Shown here piece by piece: positions 23,207-32,654 of a DNA stretch of 50,212 nucleotides. The translations under genes were made by a program, and so were the position numbers. Positions within the stretch are counted from its first letter, which is position 1, and every line of letters starts with the position of its first letter. A model generated the notes under the pieces. The model was not told the origin of the DNA and searched no databases. It worked only from the letters and a program-made list of their open reading frames with translations. The stretch covers positions 1 through 50,212 of the forward strand of contig UQKU01000013.1 of the NCBI GenBank assembly GCA_900541675.1. Reading direction: 5' to 3'. This DNA is from an uncultured Collinsella sp. Its GTDB lineage: Bacteria; Actinomycetota; Coriobacteriia; Coriobacteriales; Coriobacteriaceae.

Positions 23207-24769
23207 CTACTTGCCGTCGTCGTCCTGGGCTTCATCGCGCGCGTAGAGCTCCAGCATGCGGCGGCGGTATTCGTGTACGGCGAGCTTGGCGCGCTCAAGG
23301 CGGCGGCGCTCACGCGGAGTCAGCTCGGACGGGTCAACCTCATCACCATAGGTCTTATCGGCAAGAAGACGCGCCGCGTCCACGATGCGGGCATCGATGT
23401 GGCCGCTCGCCGCCTCGGCGGAAAGACGCTCGGCAATCGTATCGAGCGTAGGCAGGCCCTCGAATACGCGACCATGGCCATGTGAGGTCAGCAGCTCGTG
23501 CTCGCGTGCGAGCAGGCTCGCCAAATCGTGATGGGCGCGCAGGATGTCAAGCGCATCGGATGGATGCTCGGCAACCTCTGCCACGGCGGCGACCGGCGCG
23601 GCATCGACCACGCGGTAGAAGAGCTGCGCGAGCAATGGCATCAAGAACACCGTGATGGCACCGGCGGCAACCATGACCGACGCAATATCTTGCGACAGCG
23701 CGCCCACGTTGACGGCAACGCTCGTCACGGCAACGATGATCGGCAGGGCCGTGGTGCAGTACAGGGCCACGGTAATGCGACCATACGCCGACACATCGCG
23801 CGTCGCAGGACAAATGCTCATAGAGATGAGAATGGGCACGGCGCGAATGATAAGCAACGCCACGATAAAGCCCGCGAGCAGCCCGGGGCGTGACGCCACG
23901 GCCGTCAGGTCGATCTTTGCGCCCGATACGGTAAAGAACACCGGAATCAAAAAGCCGTAGGCCAGGCCGTCGAGCTTGGTCTCGAGCGTATGGTTGCCCT
24001 CGGGGATGATATAGCGCAGGACAAAGCCGGCGGCAAAAGAACCCAACACGATGTCGAGATCAAAGACGGCCGAGAACGCCACGAGCGTGACCAGGATGAG
24101 CACCGTCAGGCGCACGAAGGTCTGCGACGTGGTATCGGCACGCTCCTCGACAAACGCAAAGAAGCGGCTGCCGACGCGCTTGGAGCGGCTTGGGACCACG
24201 GCCAGCAACACGCAAACCACCGCAAACAAGCCAAGGATTACGAGCGTTTGGATGCCAGTGCGAGCAGACAGCAGCACCGACATGGCGAGCACGGGACCGA
24301 GCTCGCCCCAAGTGCCATACGCGAGAATCGAGTCGCCCACACGCGTGCCGGTGAGCGAGCGCTCACGCATGATGGGCACGAGCGTGCCGAGCGCCGTAGA
24401 AGTGAGGGCAAGCGTCACGGCGATGCCGTCGAAATGACTGACCGAGAACCACGGGGTAAAGCGCACGGCAAGCCAGGCGATACCAAACGTGACGACCCAC
24501 GTCGCCAAGCCGTAGCGCCCCTCGACGCCCGTAATGCTCTTGGGGTCGATCTCAAAGCCGGCAAGCAGGAACAAAAAGGCCAGGCCGAGCTCGGACACAA
24601 GCGAGACCTCGGCATCTACATGGATGACGCCGAGCATATGGGGTCCCAGCACCGCGCCGAGCACGAGCAAAAAGACGGTCTCGGGAACGGGTTTTCCGGG
24701 AATCGCCGAGGCGATGAAGGGGCTTGCGAAGGCCACGAGTGCGATGATGGCGAGCGAAACGAATGCCAT
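23207..24769 (-). CDS. CPA2-family cation:proton antiporter
   Basis: A 520-residue protein. The first 390 residues hold about 12 membrane helices of the Na+/H+ exchanger fold, with features such as FLFLLAGFEIDPKSI and VLGSFAAGFVLRYIIPEGN. The C-terminal 130 residues are cytoplasmic, acidic and basic in turn (LTPRERRRLERAKLAVHEYRRRMLE) and lack a recognisable TrkA-N nucleotide-binding domain. The family exchanges Na+ or K+ for H+ for pH and ion balance. It is a single gene transcribed away from purL. Ion specificity cannot be read off. Confidence 0.88.
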   Translation of the reverse strand: MAFVSLAIIALVAFASPFIASAIPGKPVPETVFLLVLGAVLGPHMLGVIHVDAEVSLVSELGLAFLFLLAGFEIDPKSITGVEGRYGLATWVVTFGIAWLAVRFTPWFSVSHFDGIAVTLALTSTALGTLVPIMRERSLTGTRVGDSILAYGTWGELGPVLAMSVLLSARTGIQTLVILGLFAVVCVLLAVVPSRSKRVGSRFFAFVEERADTTSQTFVRLTVLILVTLVAFSAVFDLDIVLGSFAAGFVLRYIIPEGNHTLETKLDGLAYGFLIPVFFTVSGAKIDLTAVASRPGLLAGFIVALLIIRAVPILISMSICPATRDVSAYGRITVALYCTTALPIIVAVTSVAVNVGALSQDIASVMVAAGAITVFLMPLLAQLFYRVVDAAPVAAVAEVAEHPSDALDILRAHHDLASLLAREHELLTSHGHGRVFEGLPTLDTIAERLSAEAASGHIDARIVDAARLLADKTYGDEVDPSELTPRERRRLERAKLAVHEYRRRMLELYARDEAQDDDGK

Positions 24770-24849
24770 GTGATGCCTTTCTCTTGTTTGCGCTTCACTG
24801 TAGCACCCTCGCCGTCCTCAACGCGCCGCGAGCTGTCGTATCATAGTGA

Positions 24850-24899
24850 GGTTTACAAACATGTGGCTCAAGGCGACCGCGAGGCTTGCCCCGTAAACC
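24850..24899 (+). promoter_or_regulatory. possible structured element in the purL leader
   Basis: GGTTTAC (24850-24856) pairs perfectly with GTAAACC (24893-24899), enclosing 36 bases that can form further short stems. It lies 55 bases before the purL ATG. It does not match the consensus of the guanine, PRPP or ZTP riboswitches as I know them, so the role is open. TATCAT at 24839-24844 just upstream could be a -10 box. Confidence 0.25.
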
Positions 24900-24953
24900 G
24901 ACCGCTGCCGCATACCGTACCGTACGCCCAACCGATCAGGAAGGCAGGAACCA

Positions 24954-27900
24954 ATGGTCTCTCGTATCTACGTGGAGAAGAAACCCGGGTTCGACGTCGA
25001 GGCTCAGCAGCTCAAGGGCGAGCTGACCGAGATTCTCGGCATCAAGGGCATCGAGGCCCTGAGGATCATCAACCGCTACGACGTCGAGGGCATCGACGAG
25101 GAGCTTTTCCGCTCCTGCGTGCCGACCGTCTTTAGCGAGCCCCAGGTCGATGTGACCTACGACGAGCTCCCCGCAAGCGATGGCGCCGTCTTTGCCGTCG
25201 AATTCCTGCCTGGCCAGTTTGACCAGCGCGCCGACTCCGCCAGCGAGTGCGTGCAGCTCATCAGCCAGGGCGAGCGCCCCGCCGTGCGCTCCGCCAAGGT
25301 CTATATGATCTCGGGCGCTCTGGACGAAGCCGCCATCAAGGCCATCAAGCACTACGTGGTGAACCCCGTCGAGGCGCGCATCGCCTCGCTCGACTTGCCC
25401 GAGACGCTGTACATGGAGACCCCCGAGCCCCAGCCCGTCGAAGTGCTCGACGGCTTCCGCGAGCTCGATGAGGCCGGCCTTGCCGTCTTCATCGCCGATC
25501 GCGGTCTTGCTATGGACGAGGCGGACATCGCCTTCTGCCAGCAGTACTTCCGCGATGAGGACCGCGACCCCACCATCACCGAGATCCGCGTGATCGACAC
25601 CTACTGGTCCGACCACTGCCGCCACACCACCTTCGGCACCGTCCTAGATGACGTGACGATCGACGACGCCGTGGTGCAGCAGGCCTTCGACCGCTACATG
25701 GAGATGCGCCACGAGCTCGGTCGCGACGCCAAGCCCGTCTGCCTCATGGACATGGGCACCATCGGCGCCAAGTACCTCAAGAAGACCGGCGTCATGACCG
25801 ATGTCGACGAATCCGAGGAGATCAACGCCTGCACCGTCAAGGTGAAGGTCGATGTCGACGGCGAGGACCAGGACTGGCTGTTCCTCTTTAAGAACGAGAC
25901 CCATAACCACCCGACCGAGATCGAGCCCTTCGGCGGTGCCGCCCCCTGCGTGGGCGGCGCCATCCGCGACCCGCTCTCGGGCCGCAGCTATGTGTACCAG
26001 GCCATGCGTGTCACCGGCGCCGGCGACCCCACCGTCCCGGTTTCCGAGACGCTCGAGGGCAAGTTGCCGCAGCGCAAGCTCGTAACCACCGCTGCCGCCG
26101 GCTACTCCAGCTACGGCAACCAGATTGGCCTTGCCACCGGCCAGGTCAACGAGCTCTATCACCCCGGTTACGTGGCCAAGCGCATGGAGGTCGGCGCCGT
26201 CGTGGGCGCCACCCCGGCAAACCACGTTCGTCGCGAGTGCCCCGCCCCCACCGACAAGATCATCCTGCTGGGTGGCCGCACCGGCCGTGACGGCATCGGT
26301 GGCGCCACCGGCTCCTCCAAGACCCAGAACACCGAGTCCATCGAGACCTCGGGTGCCGAAGTCCAGAAGGGCAACGCCCCGGTCGAGCGCAAACTGCAGC
26401 GTCTGTTCCGCCGCGGCGATGCCTGCCGTCTGATCAAGCGCTGCAACGACTTTGGCGCCGGCGGCGTCTCGGTCGCCGTGGGCGAGCTTGCCGACGGCCT
26501 GTATGTCGACCTTGATACCGTGACCAAGAAGTACGACGGCTTGGACGGCACCGAGCTCGCCATTTCCGAGTCCCAGGAGCGCATGGCCTGCGCCGTCGCC
26601 GACGGTGACGTCGAGGAGTTCATGGGCTACGCCGCCGAGGAGAACCTGGAGGCAACCGTCATCGCCGAGGTTACCGCCGAGCCGCGCATGCGCATGGCCT
26701 GGAACGGCGTCGCCATCGTCGATCTGTCCCGCGAGTTCCTCAATTCCAACGGTGCGCCCAAGCACCAGGTCGCCCACGTCTGCGCCCGCAGCGTGTGGCA
26801 GCCCAGCTGGGCCGGCACCACGCTTGCCGAGCGCATGACCTCGCTCGTCACCGACCTTAACGTCGCCTCCAACAAGGGTCTTTCCGAGCGCTTTGACTCC
26901 ACCATCGGCGCCGCGACCGTGCTCATGCCCTTTGGCGGCAAGACGCAGCTCACCCCAAGCTCGGCCATGGTCGCCAAGTTCCCCGTGGACGGCGAGACCA
27001 CCACGGCGAGCGCTATGGCATGGGGCTTCAACCCCTATCTGATGGAGGCCGACCAGTTTGCGGGCGCCTACCTGTCCGTGGTCGAGTCCATCGCCAAGCT
27101 CGTGGCCGCCGGCTTTGAGCACAAGCGCGCCTATCTCTCCTTCCAGGAGTACTTTGAGCGTCTGCGCACCGAGGCCGAGCGTTGGGGCAAGCCCATGGCA
27201 GCCGTCCTGGGCGCCCTTATGGCCCAGGTCGACCTGGGTGCCGGCGCCATCGGCGGCAAGGATTCCATGAGTGGCTCGTTTGAAGACGAAGCCGGCGAGC
27301 TCAACGTTCCGCCGACCCTGATCAGCTTCGCTGTCGCCGTTGGCAAGGCGGACCGCGCTGTCTCCCCCGAGTTCAAGGGTCTCACGCATCGCGTCGTCCG
27401 TGTCGCCCCCGCCACCTATGGCGAGGACTACCGCCCCGATGCCCAGCAGCTGCTCGCCGCATTTGACGCCGTCGAGGCGCTCACCGCCACCGGCGACGCC
27501 CTGGCCGTCTCCACGCCCGGCTACGGCTGCGGCGCCGAGAGCCTCTTTAAGATGTGCGTCGGTAACCAGATCGGTATCGAGCTTGCCGAGGATGTAGACG
27601 TGGAGAGCCTCTTCACCCCGCTTTACGGCAGCTTTATCGTCGAGCTCGCCGAGGATGCCGAGCTGCCCGAGATCGCCGACGGCGTTGTCGTCGAGCCCCT
27701 GGGCACCACCGTCGAGGGCTATGTCATCGACACCGGCTCCGAGGTCATCGAGCTCGCCGAGCTCCAGGAGGCCTGGGAGAGCGGCATCGAGGGCGTCTTT
27801 GCCTACCGCAGCGCCGGCGAGACTGCCAAGGTCGAGACCATCGACTTCCGTGCCAAGGATATCCACGTGTACAGCGGCGCCAAGATCGCCCGCCCGCGCG

Positions 27901-28700
27901 TGGTAATCCCCGTGTTCCCCGGCAACAACTGCGAGTACGATAGCGCCCGCGCTTTCCGCGCCGCCGGCGCCGAGGCCGACACCTTCGTGATCAACAACCT
28001 CACGCCCGAGGCCGTCGCCGAAAGCACCCACGAGCTTGCCCGCCGCATCCGTGCAAGCCAGATCGTCATGATCCCCGGCGGCTTCTCGGGCGGCGACGAG
28101 CCCGATGGCTCCGCCAAGTTCATCACGGCGTTCTTCCGCGCTCCCGAGGTCACCGAGGCAGTCCGCGACCTGCTCAAGGCCCGCGACGGCCTGATGCTGG
28201 GCATCTGCAACGGCTTCCAGGCCCTGATCAAGCTCGGTCTGGTGCCCTACGGCGACATCGTCGACGCCACGCCCGATGCGCCCACGCTGACGTTCAACAC
28301 CATCGGTCGCCATCAGAGCCGTCTGGTGCGCACCCGCATCTCGTCCAACCTGTCCCCGTGGCTATCGCAGTGCAGCCTGGACGACCCCTACACCGTCGCC
28401 ATCAGCCACGGCGAGGGCCGCTTTGTCGCCAGCGACGAGGTGCTCGCCCAGCTCATCGCCAACGGCCAGGTCGCCACGCAGTACGTGGGCGAGGACGGCA
28501 AGCCCAGCATGGACCTTTCCGTCAACCCCAACGGCTCCGCACTCGCCATCGAGGGCATCACGAGCCCCGACGGCCGCGTCCTGGGCAAGATGGGCCATGC
28601 CGAGCGTCGTGGCGACAACCTGTACCGCAACGTGCCCGAGCATGTCCCCGGCGATAAGTTCATGCCGATCTTTGAGAGCGGCGTGGCCTACTTCGCTTAA
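24954..28700 (+). CDS. purL: phosphoribosylformylglycinamidine synthase, single-chain PurL
   Basis: Catalyses the glutamine- and ATP-dependent conversion of FGAR to FGAM, the fourth step of purine synthesis. The 1248-residue protein combines the PurS-like N-terminus, two AIRS-type ATP-binding halves (TYWSDHCRHTTFG, then KNETHNHPTEIEPFGGAAPC) and a C-terminal glutamine amidotransferase whose nucleophile is Cys1085 in LGICNGFQA, with ISHGEGRF holding the catalytic His and Glu. Many Actinobacteria use separate purS, purQ and purL genes, so the fused form is notable. AGGAAGG precedes the ATG and a strong terminator follows. No other pur gene is adjacent. Confidence 0.97.
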   Translation: MVSRIYVEKKPGFDVEAQQLKGELTEILGIKGIEALRIINRYDVEGIDEELFRSCVPTVFSEPQVDVTYDELPASDGAVFAVEFLPGQFDQRADSASECVQLISQGERPAVRSAKVYMISGALDEAAIKAIKHYVVNPVEARIASLDLPETLYMETPEPQPVEVLDGFRELDEAGLAVFIADRGLAMDEADIAFCQQYFRDEDRDPTITEIRVIDTYWSDHCRHTTFGTVLDDVTIDDAVVQQAFDRYMEMRHELGRDAKPVCLMDMGTIGAKYLKKTGVMTDVDESEEINACTVKVKVDVDGEDQDWLFLFKNETHNHPTEIEPFGGAAPCVGGAIRDPLSGRSYVYQAMRVTGAGDPTVPVSETLEGKLPQRKLVTTAAAGYSSYGNQIGLATGQVNELYHPGYVAKRMEVGAVVGATPANHVRRECPAPTDKIILLGGRTGRDGIGGATGSSKTQNTESIETSGAEVQKGNAPVERKLQRLFRRGDACRLIKRCNDFGAGGVSVAVGELADGLYVDLDTVTKKYDGLDGTELAISESQERMACAVADGDVEEFMGYAAEENLEATVIAEVTAEPRMRMAWNGVAIVDLSREFLNSNGAPKHQVAHVCARSVWQPSWAGTTLAERMTSLVTDLNVASNKGLSERFDSTIGAATVLMPFGGKTQLTPSSAMVAKFPVDGETTTASAMAWGFNPYLMEADQFAGAYLSVVESIAKLVAAGFEHKRAYLSFQEYFERLRTEAERWGKPMAAVLGALMAQVDLGAGAIGGKDSMSGSFEDEAGELNVPPTLISFAVAVGKADRAVSPEFKGLTHRVVRVAPATYGEDYRPDAQQLLAAFDAVEALTATGDALAVSTPGYGCGAESLFKMCVGNQIGIELAEDVDVESLFTPLYGSFIVELAEDAELPEIADGVVVEPLGTTVEGYVIDTGSEVIELAELQEAWESGIEGVFAYRSAGETAKVETIDFRAKDIHVYSGAKIARPRVVIPVFPGNNCEYDSARAFRAAGAEADTFVINNLTPEAVAESTHELARRIRASQIVMIPGGFSGGDEPDGSAKFITAFFRAPEVTEAVRDLLKARDGLMLGICNGFQALIKLGLVPYGDIVDATPDAPTLTFNTIGRHQSRLVRTRISSNLSPWLSQCSLDDPYTVAISHGEGRFVASDEVLAQLIANGQVATQYVGEDGKPSMDLSVNPNGSALAIEGITSPDGRVLGKMGHAERRGDNLYRNVPEHVPGDKFMPIFESGVAYFA

Positions 28701-28737
28701 TGCGTCCCATCGGGTACAATCCCCTCGGGTAACAACA

Positions 28738-28773
28738 CCCGCCACCGGCACACCCGGTGGCGGGTTCTTTTTT
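28738..28773 (+). terminator. purL terminator
   Basis: A perfect 11-bp stem CCCGCCACCGG (28738-28748) with CCGGTGGCGGG (28754-28764), a 5-base loop, then TTCTTTTTT. It starts 37 bases after the purL stop and just before the next gene, whose ribosome-binding site follows. Confidence 0.95.
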
Positions 28774-28798
28774 GCTTCGCGCATACAGGAAGGACATC

Positions 28799-29734
28799 AT
28801 GGAAAGCCGCAAGCCGTATCTCGCCACCCTACCCGGGCTCATCCTGGGCTGCCTCGTCTGCTGTGCGCTCTGGGGGTCGGCTTTCCCCTGCATCAAGATC
28901 GGTTACGGGCTCTTTGGCATCCCCGCGCACGATAGCGCCTCACAGCTGCTCTTTGCGGGCTTGCGCTTCACGCTTGCCGGCGCCCTGGTTATCGTTGGGA
29001 TGAGTGCGGCCCAACGCCGCCCCCTCATTCCGCAGGCTCGTGACATCAAGCCCATCTTTGTCTTGTCACTCTTCCAGACTATCGGGCAGTACTTCTTTTT
29101 CTACCTAGGACTCTCGCGCGCCAGCGCCATGTCGAGTTCCATCATCGAGGCCAGCGCCAACTTCCTCGCAATTCTCTTTGCCGCCTTGGCATTTCACACC
29201 GAGAGGCTCAATACGCCCAAGGTGCTTGGCTGTGTGCTGGGCTTTGCAGGCGTCGCGCTCGTCAACCTTTCGAGCGCGGATGGCACCTTTGGCTTTACGC
29301 TCGACGGCGAGGGATTTATCTTGGCTTCCACTGTTGCGGGCGCCCTGTCGACCTGCCTCATTGGCATCTTCTCGCGCGAGCATGACGGCGTCTTGCTCGC
29401 CGGCTGGCAGTTTTTAGTCGGTGGCGTGGTCCTTACCGCAATCGGGTTTTTGATGGGCGGCACGTTTTCCCCCACCGAAATCGCCCCCGCCATCGCGCTC
29501 ATCATTTATATGGCGCTCATTTCCGCCGTCGCGTACTCGCTGTGGTCCCGCCTGCTCGCCGTCAACCCCGTCAGCCGCGTTTCGGTCTTTGGCTTTATGA
29601 ACCCGGTCTTTGGCGTGCTGTTGAGCGCACTGCTGCTCGGCGAGGGCGCTGGCACGAGCCCCGTTACCGTACTTGTTGCCCTGCTGTTGGTCTGCGGCGG
29701 CATCATCATCGTCAACAAACCCAAAAAAGCCTAG
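28799..29734 (+). CDS. EamA/DMT-family transporter
   Basis: A 311-residue protein from ATG 28799 (AGGAAGG upstream). Two repeats of five membrane helices (EamA domains, about 15-155 and 170-308) fill the protein, with ALWGSAFPCIKIG near the start and FMNPVFGVLLSALLLGEG in the second repeat. The family exports or imports small metabolites such as amino acids; the substrate here is unknown. It lies between the purL terminator and its own terminator, so it is probably transcribed alone or by purL read-through. Confidence 0.85.
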   Translation: MESRKPYLATLPGLILGCLVCCALWGSAFPCIKIGYGLFGIPAHDSASQLLFAGLRFTLAGALVIVGMSAAQRRPLIPQARDIKPIFVLSLFQTIGQYFFFYLGLSRASAMSSSIIEASANFLAILFAALAFHTERLNTPKVLGCVLGFAGVALVNLSSADGTFGFTLDGEGFILASTVAGALSTCLIGIFSREHDGVLLAGWQFLVGGVVLTAIGFLMGGTFSPTEIAPAIALIIYMALISAVAYSLWSRLLAVNPVSRVSVFGFMNPVFGVLLSALLLGEGAGTSPVTVLVALLLVCGGIIIVNKPKKA

Positions 29735-29801
29735 CGAACCGCCCTTATTTAGTAGAGGAGATTCACATGCTTTAGCTTAATGGAGTACATCGGTGAGCTG
29801 A

Positions 29802-29836
29802 GGGCCGCAACGCACGCCAGCGTTCGCCCTTTTTTT
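29802..29836 (+). terminator. EamA gene terminator
   Basis: The stem GGGCCGCAACGC (29802-29813) with GCGTTCGCCC (29820-29829) has two single-base bulges and is followed by seven T (29830-29836). It ends exactly at the stop of the convergent diguanylate cyclase gene. Confidence 0.75.
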
Positions 29837-30997
29837 CTAGCGTATCTGGACGCCGGCTTTCTTCTTCTCGCGCTTTACGCGGTAAAGCTCCGCGTCGGCA
29901 GCGCGAAGCAAGTCTTGCCAGGTATCGACGCCATCACCAACCCGTGCGTAGCCGATGGACATCCGCAACAGATACGGGACCTCGGCGCGCGCGAGCTCGT
30001 CGCTGATTGCCGCGCACAGACACATGATGTCCTGCTCCGCCGTCGCCTTTTGAAGCACCACAAACTCATCGCCGCCATAACGTGCGATAAAGCCACCAGA
30101 CGCCGAGCAGACCTCTTTGAGCGTAGCAGATATGACCTGGAGGGCATGATCGCCCTCAACATGTCCATACCGGTCGTTAATCTGCTTAAAGCCGTCAGCG
30201 TCCATCATAAGCAGATATACATCTTCGGCCTGATCCACATTTGAAAAGAGCGACAGCATATAGGTCTCAAAACGGTTGCGATTGTTGAGGCCAGTCAACG
30301 GGTCGGTCGAGATCAGCTGCTCCTGGTAGATGATGTAGAGCAGCAGGATGCTCAGCGTTATACCGACACAAAGGCCCGGTACCGAAAACAAAACCTGGAA
30401 GGTACCGCCCACCAGAGCGGGAACCGCAAAAAAGGCGAGGGTGCGATAAATGGCCTTCTTTTGCAGACTTTCGACTTTTCGAGTCTGAATAAAGGCATGC
30501 AAAGACGTATATATGATGTAGCAGTAGCTAACGATAGGCTGAATCATATAAAGCGCTCCGCGACGATATACGCCCTGTGCATCGATATAGAACATAGTGT
30601 GCGTCCAGTAGCTGGTAAATGCCAGCACGACCACCAATACGGTTGGCAACGTCACGAGCGCCACCCTATAGCGCGCGGTCAAAAGGCATGAGCCCTGCAC
30701 TGTCTCGGAATAGAAAAACCAAATGAGGCACGCGATGGCGAACAGCGAAAACGAGACCGCGTTGGAAATCCAGTTGGCCGTGATGCCTACAGGAGTGCTC
30801 ACGCCGTCCGAGAGCGTCCAGATCATATCGAAGAAAATGTAGGCTGCAGACGTGTAGCCCAGCATGCTAAACAGAAGCTGCTGGGTGCTCGAGAACAAGG
30901 AGCGGCGGCTTCGTGCGGCAAGCCCGATAAGAACAATCATGCATAGCAGGAATATCTCAATTTTGAGTGCCTTAACCACTAGACGCCATCCATTCAA
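29837..30997 (-). CDS. membrane diguanylate cyclase (GGDEF domain)
   Basis: A 386-residue protein. Residues about 1-225 form seven or so hydrophobic helices, a membrane sensor of unknown ligand. Residues about 228-385 are a GGDEF domain: DPLTGLNNRNRFE at its start, DADGFKQINDRYGH (metal-binding Asp), and an intact active-site GGDEF at 308-312. The RxxD inhibitory site normally just before GGDEF is absent (GGFIARY instead), so product inhibition is not expected by that route. It should make cyclic di-GMP from GTP. It stands alone, convergent with the EamA gene. Confidence 0.93.
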   Translation of the reverse strand: MNGWRLVVKALKIEIFLLCMIVLIGLAARSRRSLFSSTQQLLFSMLGYTSAAYIFFDMIWTLSDGVSTPVGITANWISNAVSFSLFAIACLIWFFYSETVQGSCLLTARYRVALVTLPTVLVVVLAFTSYWTHTMFYIDAQGVYRRGALYMIQPIVSYCYIIYTSLHAFIQTRKVESLQKKAIYRTLAFFAVPALVGGTFQVLFSVPGLCVGITLSILLLYIIYQEQLISTDPLTGLNNRNRFETYMLSLFSNVDQAEDVYLLMMDADGFKQINDRYGHVEGDHALQVISATLKEVCSASGGFIARYGGDEFVVLQKATAEQDIMCLCAAISDELARAEVPYLLRMSIGYARVGDGVDTWQDLLRAADAELYRVKREKKKAGVQIR

Positions 30998-31077
30998 TAT
31001 TCAAGTGGTCAGAATCGCCCGATTCTGGTCTGGGCAACAAACACCCCCTACCCGCAGGGGTAAGGGGAATCATAGCA

Positions 31078-31121
31078 GAGCGCCCGAACGTCACTGCAAA
31101 ACAGTCATCGTTCGGGCGCTC
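31078..31121 (-). terminator. hairpin after the KdgT-type permease
   Basis: A perfect 13-bp stem (31078-31090 with 31109-31121, GAGCGCCCGAACG) holds an inner ACTG/CAGT hairpin. It lies 45 bases after the permease stop on the minus strand. No long T run follows, so it is a probable but not canonical terminator. Confidence 0.55.
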
Positions 31122-31166
31122 AAACGGCGCGAATTGCACTCCGGCATCATTGATGGGTAGCGATTG

Positions 31167-32189
31167 CTATTCGCCATCGATGTCGGTCGCGACGGCCTCC
31201 TCGATGGCCTCGACACCGGCAGGCGACAGATCCTCCTTGCCCTGGCAAAACTTCTTGTCGACCCAGCCGGTCAGAATCGGGGCCATGATTGCCGTGATGA
31301 TGACGGCGGTGGCGATCTGCGCATACGCGGTGGGCGCAAGCTCGGCATAGCGCGGAGCGACCTCGGCGAGGGCGACCGGCGTGGTCATAGCCGTGCCGGC
31401 GATAGTGGAGCAGGCAACGGCCGCCTTGCCGTTACCACCGCACAGGCGCTCGAAGGCAAAGGTAATGGGACCGACGATAAAGAGCGTGATGAGGCCCAGC
31501 AGGATGCCCGAAATGCCGCCGGTGATAAAGCTCGAAAGACTCATGGACGCACCGAGCTGAAAACCGATAACGGCAATCGCAGGATTGGCGCCGGGAACCA
31601 GCAGGTTCTTGATGAACGGGAACAAGTTGCCCAGAACCATGCCGATAACAAGCGGCAGGATGGATCCGATGATGGTGCCGACGGGGATGTTGGCGAGACC
31701 CGAGACACCGAGGATGATCATCGTGACGGCGGGGCCGGCCGTAAAGAACAGGATACCGACGGCGCCTTGCTCGGACTCGTCGCCGAACTCGCCCATGATG
31801 CCGGTGTAGAGCGCCATGTTGCAAAACGTAATGCCGCCGATGATGGAGACCGAGCTCAGACCCAAAAGGTTATCGTTAAAGAAGTACGCGACGCCCAGGC
31901 CCAACGCGGCCGCAACAACAAGCTTGGGGATCAGCACGACGATGCCGGTCTTGATGGCGCCCGGCGTGGACTTAAAGCTGATGCCGGCACCCACAAACAG
32001 CAGGATCGCGGCAACGATGGTGTTGGAACCACCGCGGCAGGCGGCGGTAAAGAAGCCGCCGATCTCAAAGACCTGCGGGCAGAAGGTATTGAGCAAAAGG
32101 CCAACGATCATCGGGTAGATCATGATGTCACCCGGGATACGCGGGACTTTGAATTTCTTTTGCTCGTTGGCGGTCGCTTCCTGTGCCAT
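31167..32189 (-). CDS. kdgT: 2-keto-3-deoxygluconate permease family transporter
   Basis: A 340-residue protein from ATG 32189, with GGGGGT upstream; a longer frame adds 10 residues without a site. Ten hydrophobic helices and KVPRIPGDIMIYPMIVGLLLN near the start fit the KdgT family, which carries 2-keto-3-deoxygluconate, a pectin and uronate breakdown product, with protons. No KDG kinase or aldolase gene is in the window, so the actual substrate is uncertain. It is a single gene, followed by a hairpin. Confidence 0.85.
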   Translation of the reverse strand: MAQEATANEQKKFKVPRIPGDIMIYPMIVGLLLNTFCPQVFEIGGFFTAACRGGSNTIVAAILLFVGAGISFKSTPGAIKTGIVVLIPKLVVAAALGLGVAYFFNDNLLGLSSVSIIGGITFCNMALYTGIMGEFGDESEQGAVGILFFTAGPAVTMIILGVSGLANIPVGTIIGSILPLVIGMVLGNLFPFIKNLLVPGANPAIAVIGFQLGASMSLSSFITGGISGILLGLITLFIVGPITFAFERLCGGNGKAAVACSTIAGTAMTTPVALAEVAPRYAELAPTAYAQIATAVIITAIMAPILTGWVDKKFCQGKEDLSPAGVEAIEEAVATDIDGE

Positions 32190-32330
32190 GAAACCCCCAT
32201 TTCCGCTGACGCAGAACAAAAGCCCACGTCATACTTTGCTACAGTAAAGTTTGACCATGGTACCAGAAGAAGCAGACCGGCTCGGGGAGAAATTCGATAC
32301 GTGTGCCGGGACGCTAAACGTGCTCCGCTC

Positions 32331-32654
32331 TTATATGAAGCTCAAAACGATATAGAACACGATGCCCGAGACGCAGCACCACAACATCGACTTTGTCTTG
32401 ATTGCCACCGCCACGACGCCGGCGGCCGCAATCCAGGGAATCAAGCCCTGCCACAAGCCGGCGTCGAAAGCGCCAGGGCTTATCAAATCGTTGGCGACCA
32501 GCGCCGCAAAGGCGGCAGGCGGAATATAACCCAAGGCCTCGGTAACGCGGGGCGACAGCGTTCTCCCGCGCAAGGCAAACGCCGGGGCAATGCGGAAAAA
32601 CGCGATGGCCGCCCATGACGACAGCCATAGAACCAAAAACTCATTAACGGGCAT
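32331..32654 (-). CDS. azlD: AzlD-type branched-chain amino acid exporter subunit
   Basis: A 107-residue protein with about three to four membrane helices, starting at ATG 32654 (MPVNEFLVLW). AzlD is the small partner of AzlC in a two-component exporter of branched-chain amino acids or their analogues. Its start overlaps the last 11 bases of azlC. The segment LGYIPPAAFAALVANDLI is typical of the family. Together with the Liv importer it suggests tight control of branched-chain amino acid levels. Confidence 0.85.
   Translation of the reverse strand: MPVNEFLVLWLSSWAAIAFFRIAPAFALRGRTLSPRVTEALGYIPPAAFAALVANDLISPGAFDAGLWQGLIPWIAAAGVVAVAIKTKSMLWCCVSGIVFYIVLSFI

Noticed and set aside
24841..24953. 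purL leader considered as a purine, PRPP or ZTP riboswitch
   Set aside because: The conserved cores of those classes, as I know them, are not visible; only a simple closing stem is.
25644..28313. 889-residue open frame on the minus strand opposite purL
   Set aside because: It is a by-product of GC-rich codon use in purL; its Gly/Ala/His-rich translation shows no domain, while the plus strand encodes an unmistakable PurL.
29749..29769. Ribosome-binding site followed by ATG CTT TAG, a two-codon ORF after the EamA gene
   Set aside because: Start-stop pairs of this size occur by chance and nothing downstream depends on it in an obvious way.
31164..32618. 484-residue plus-strand frame
   Set aside because: Antisense to the KdgT-type permease and part of azlD; no recognisable motifs.
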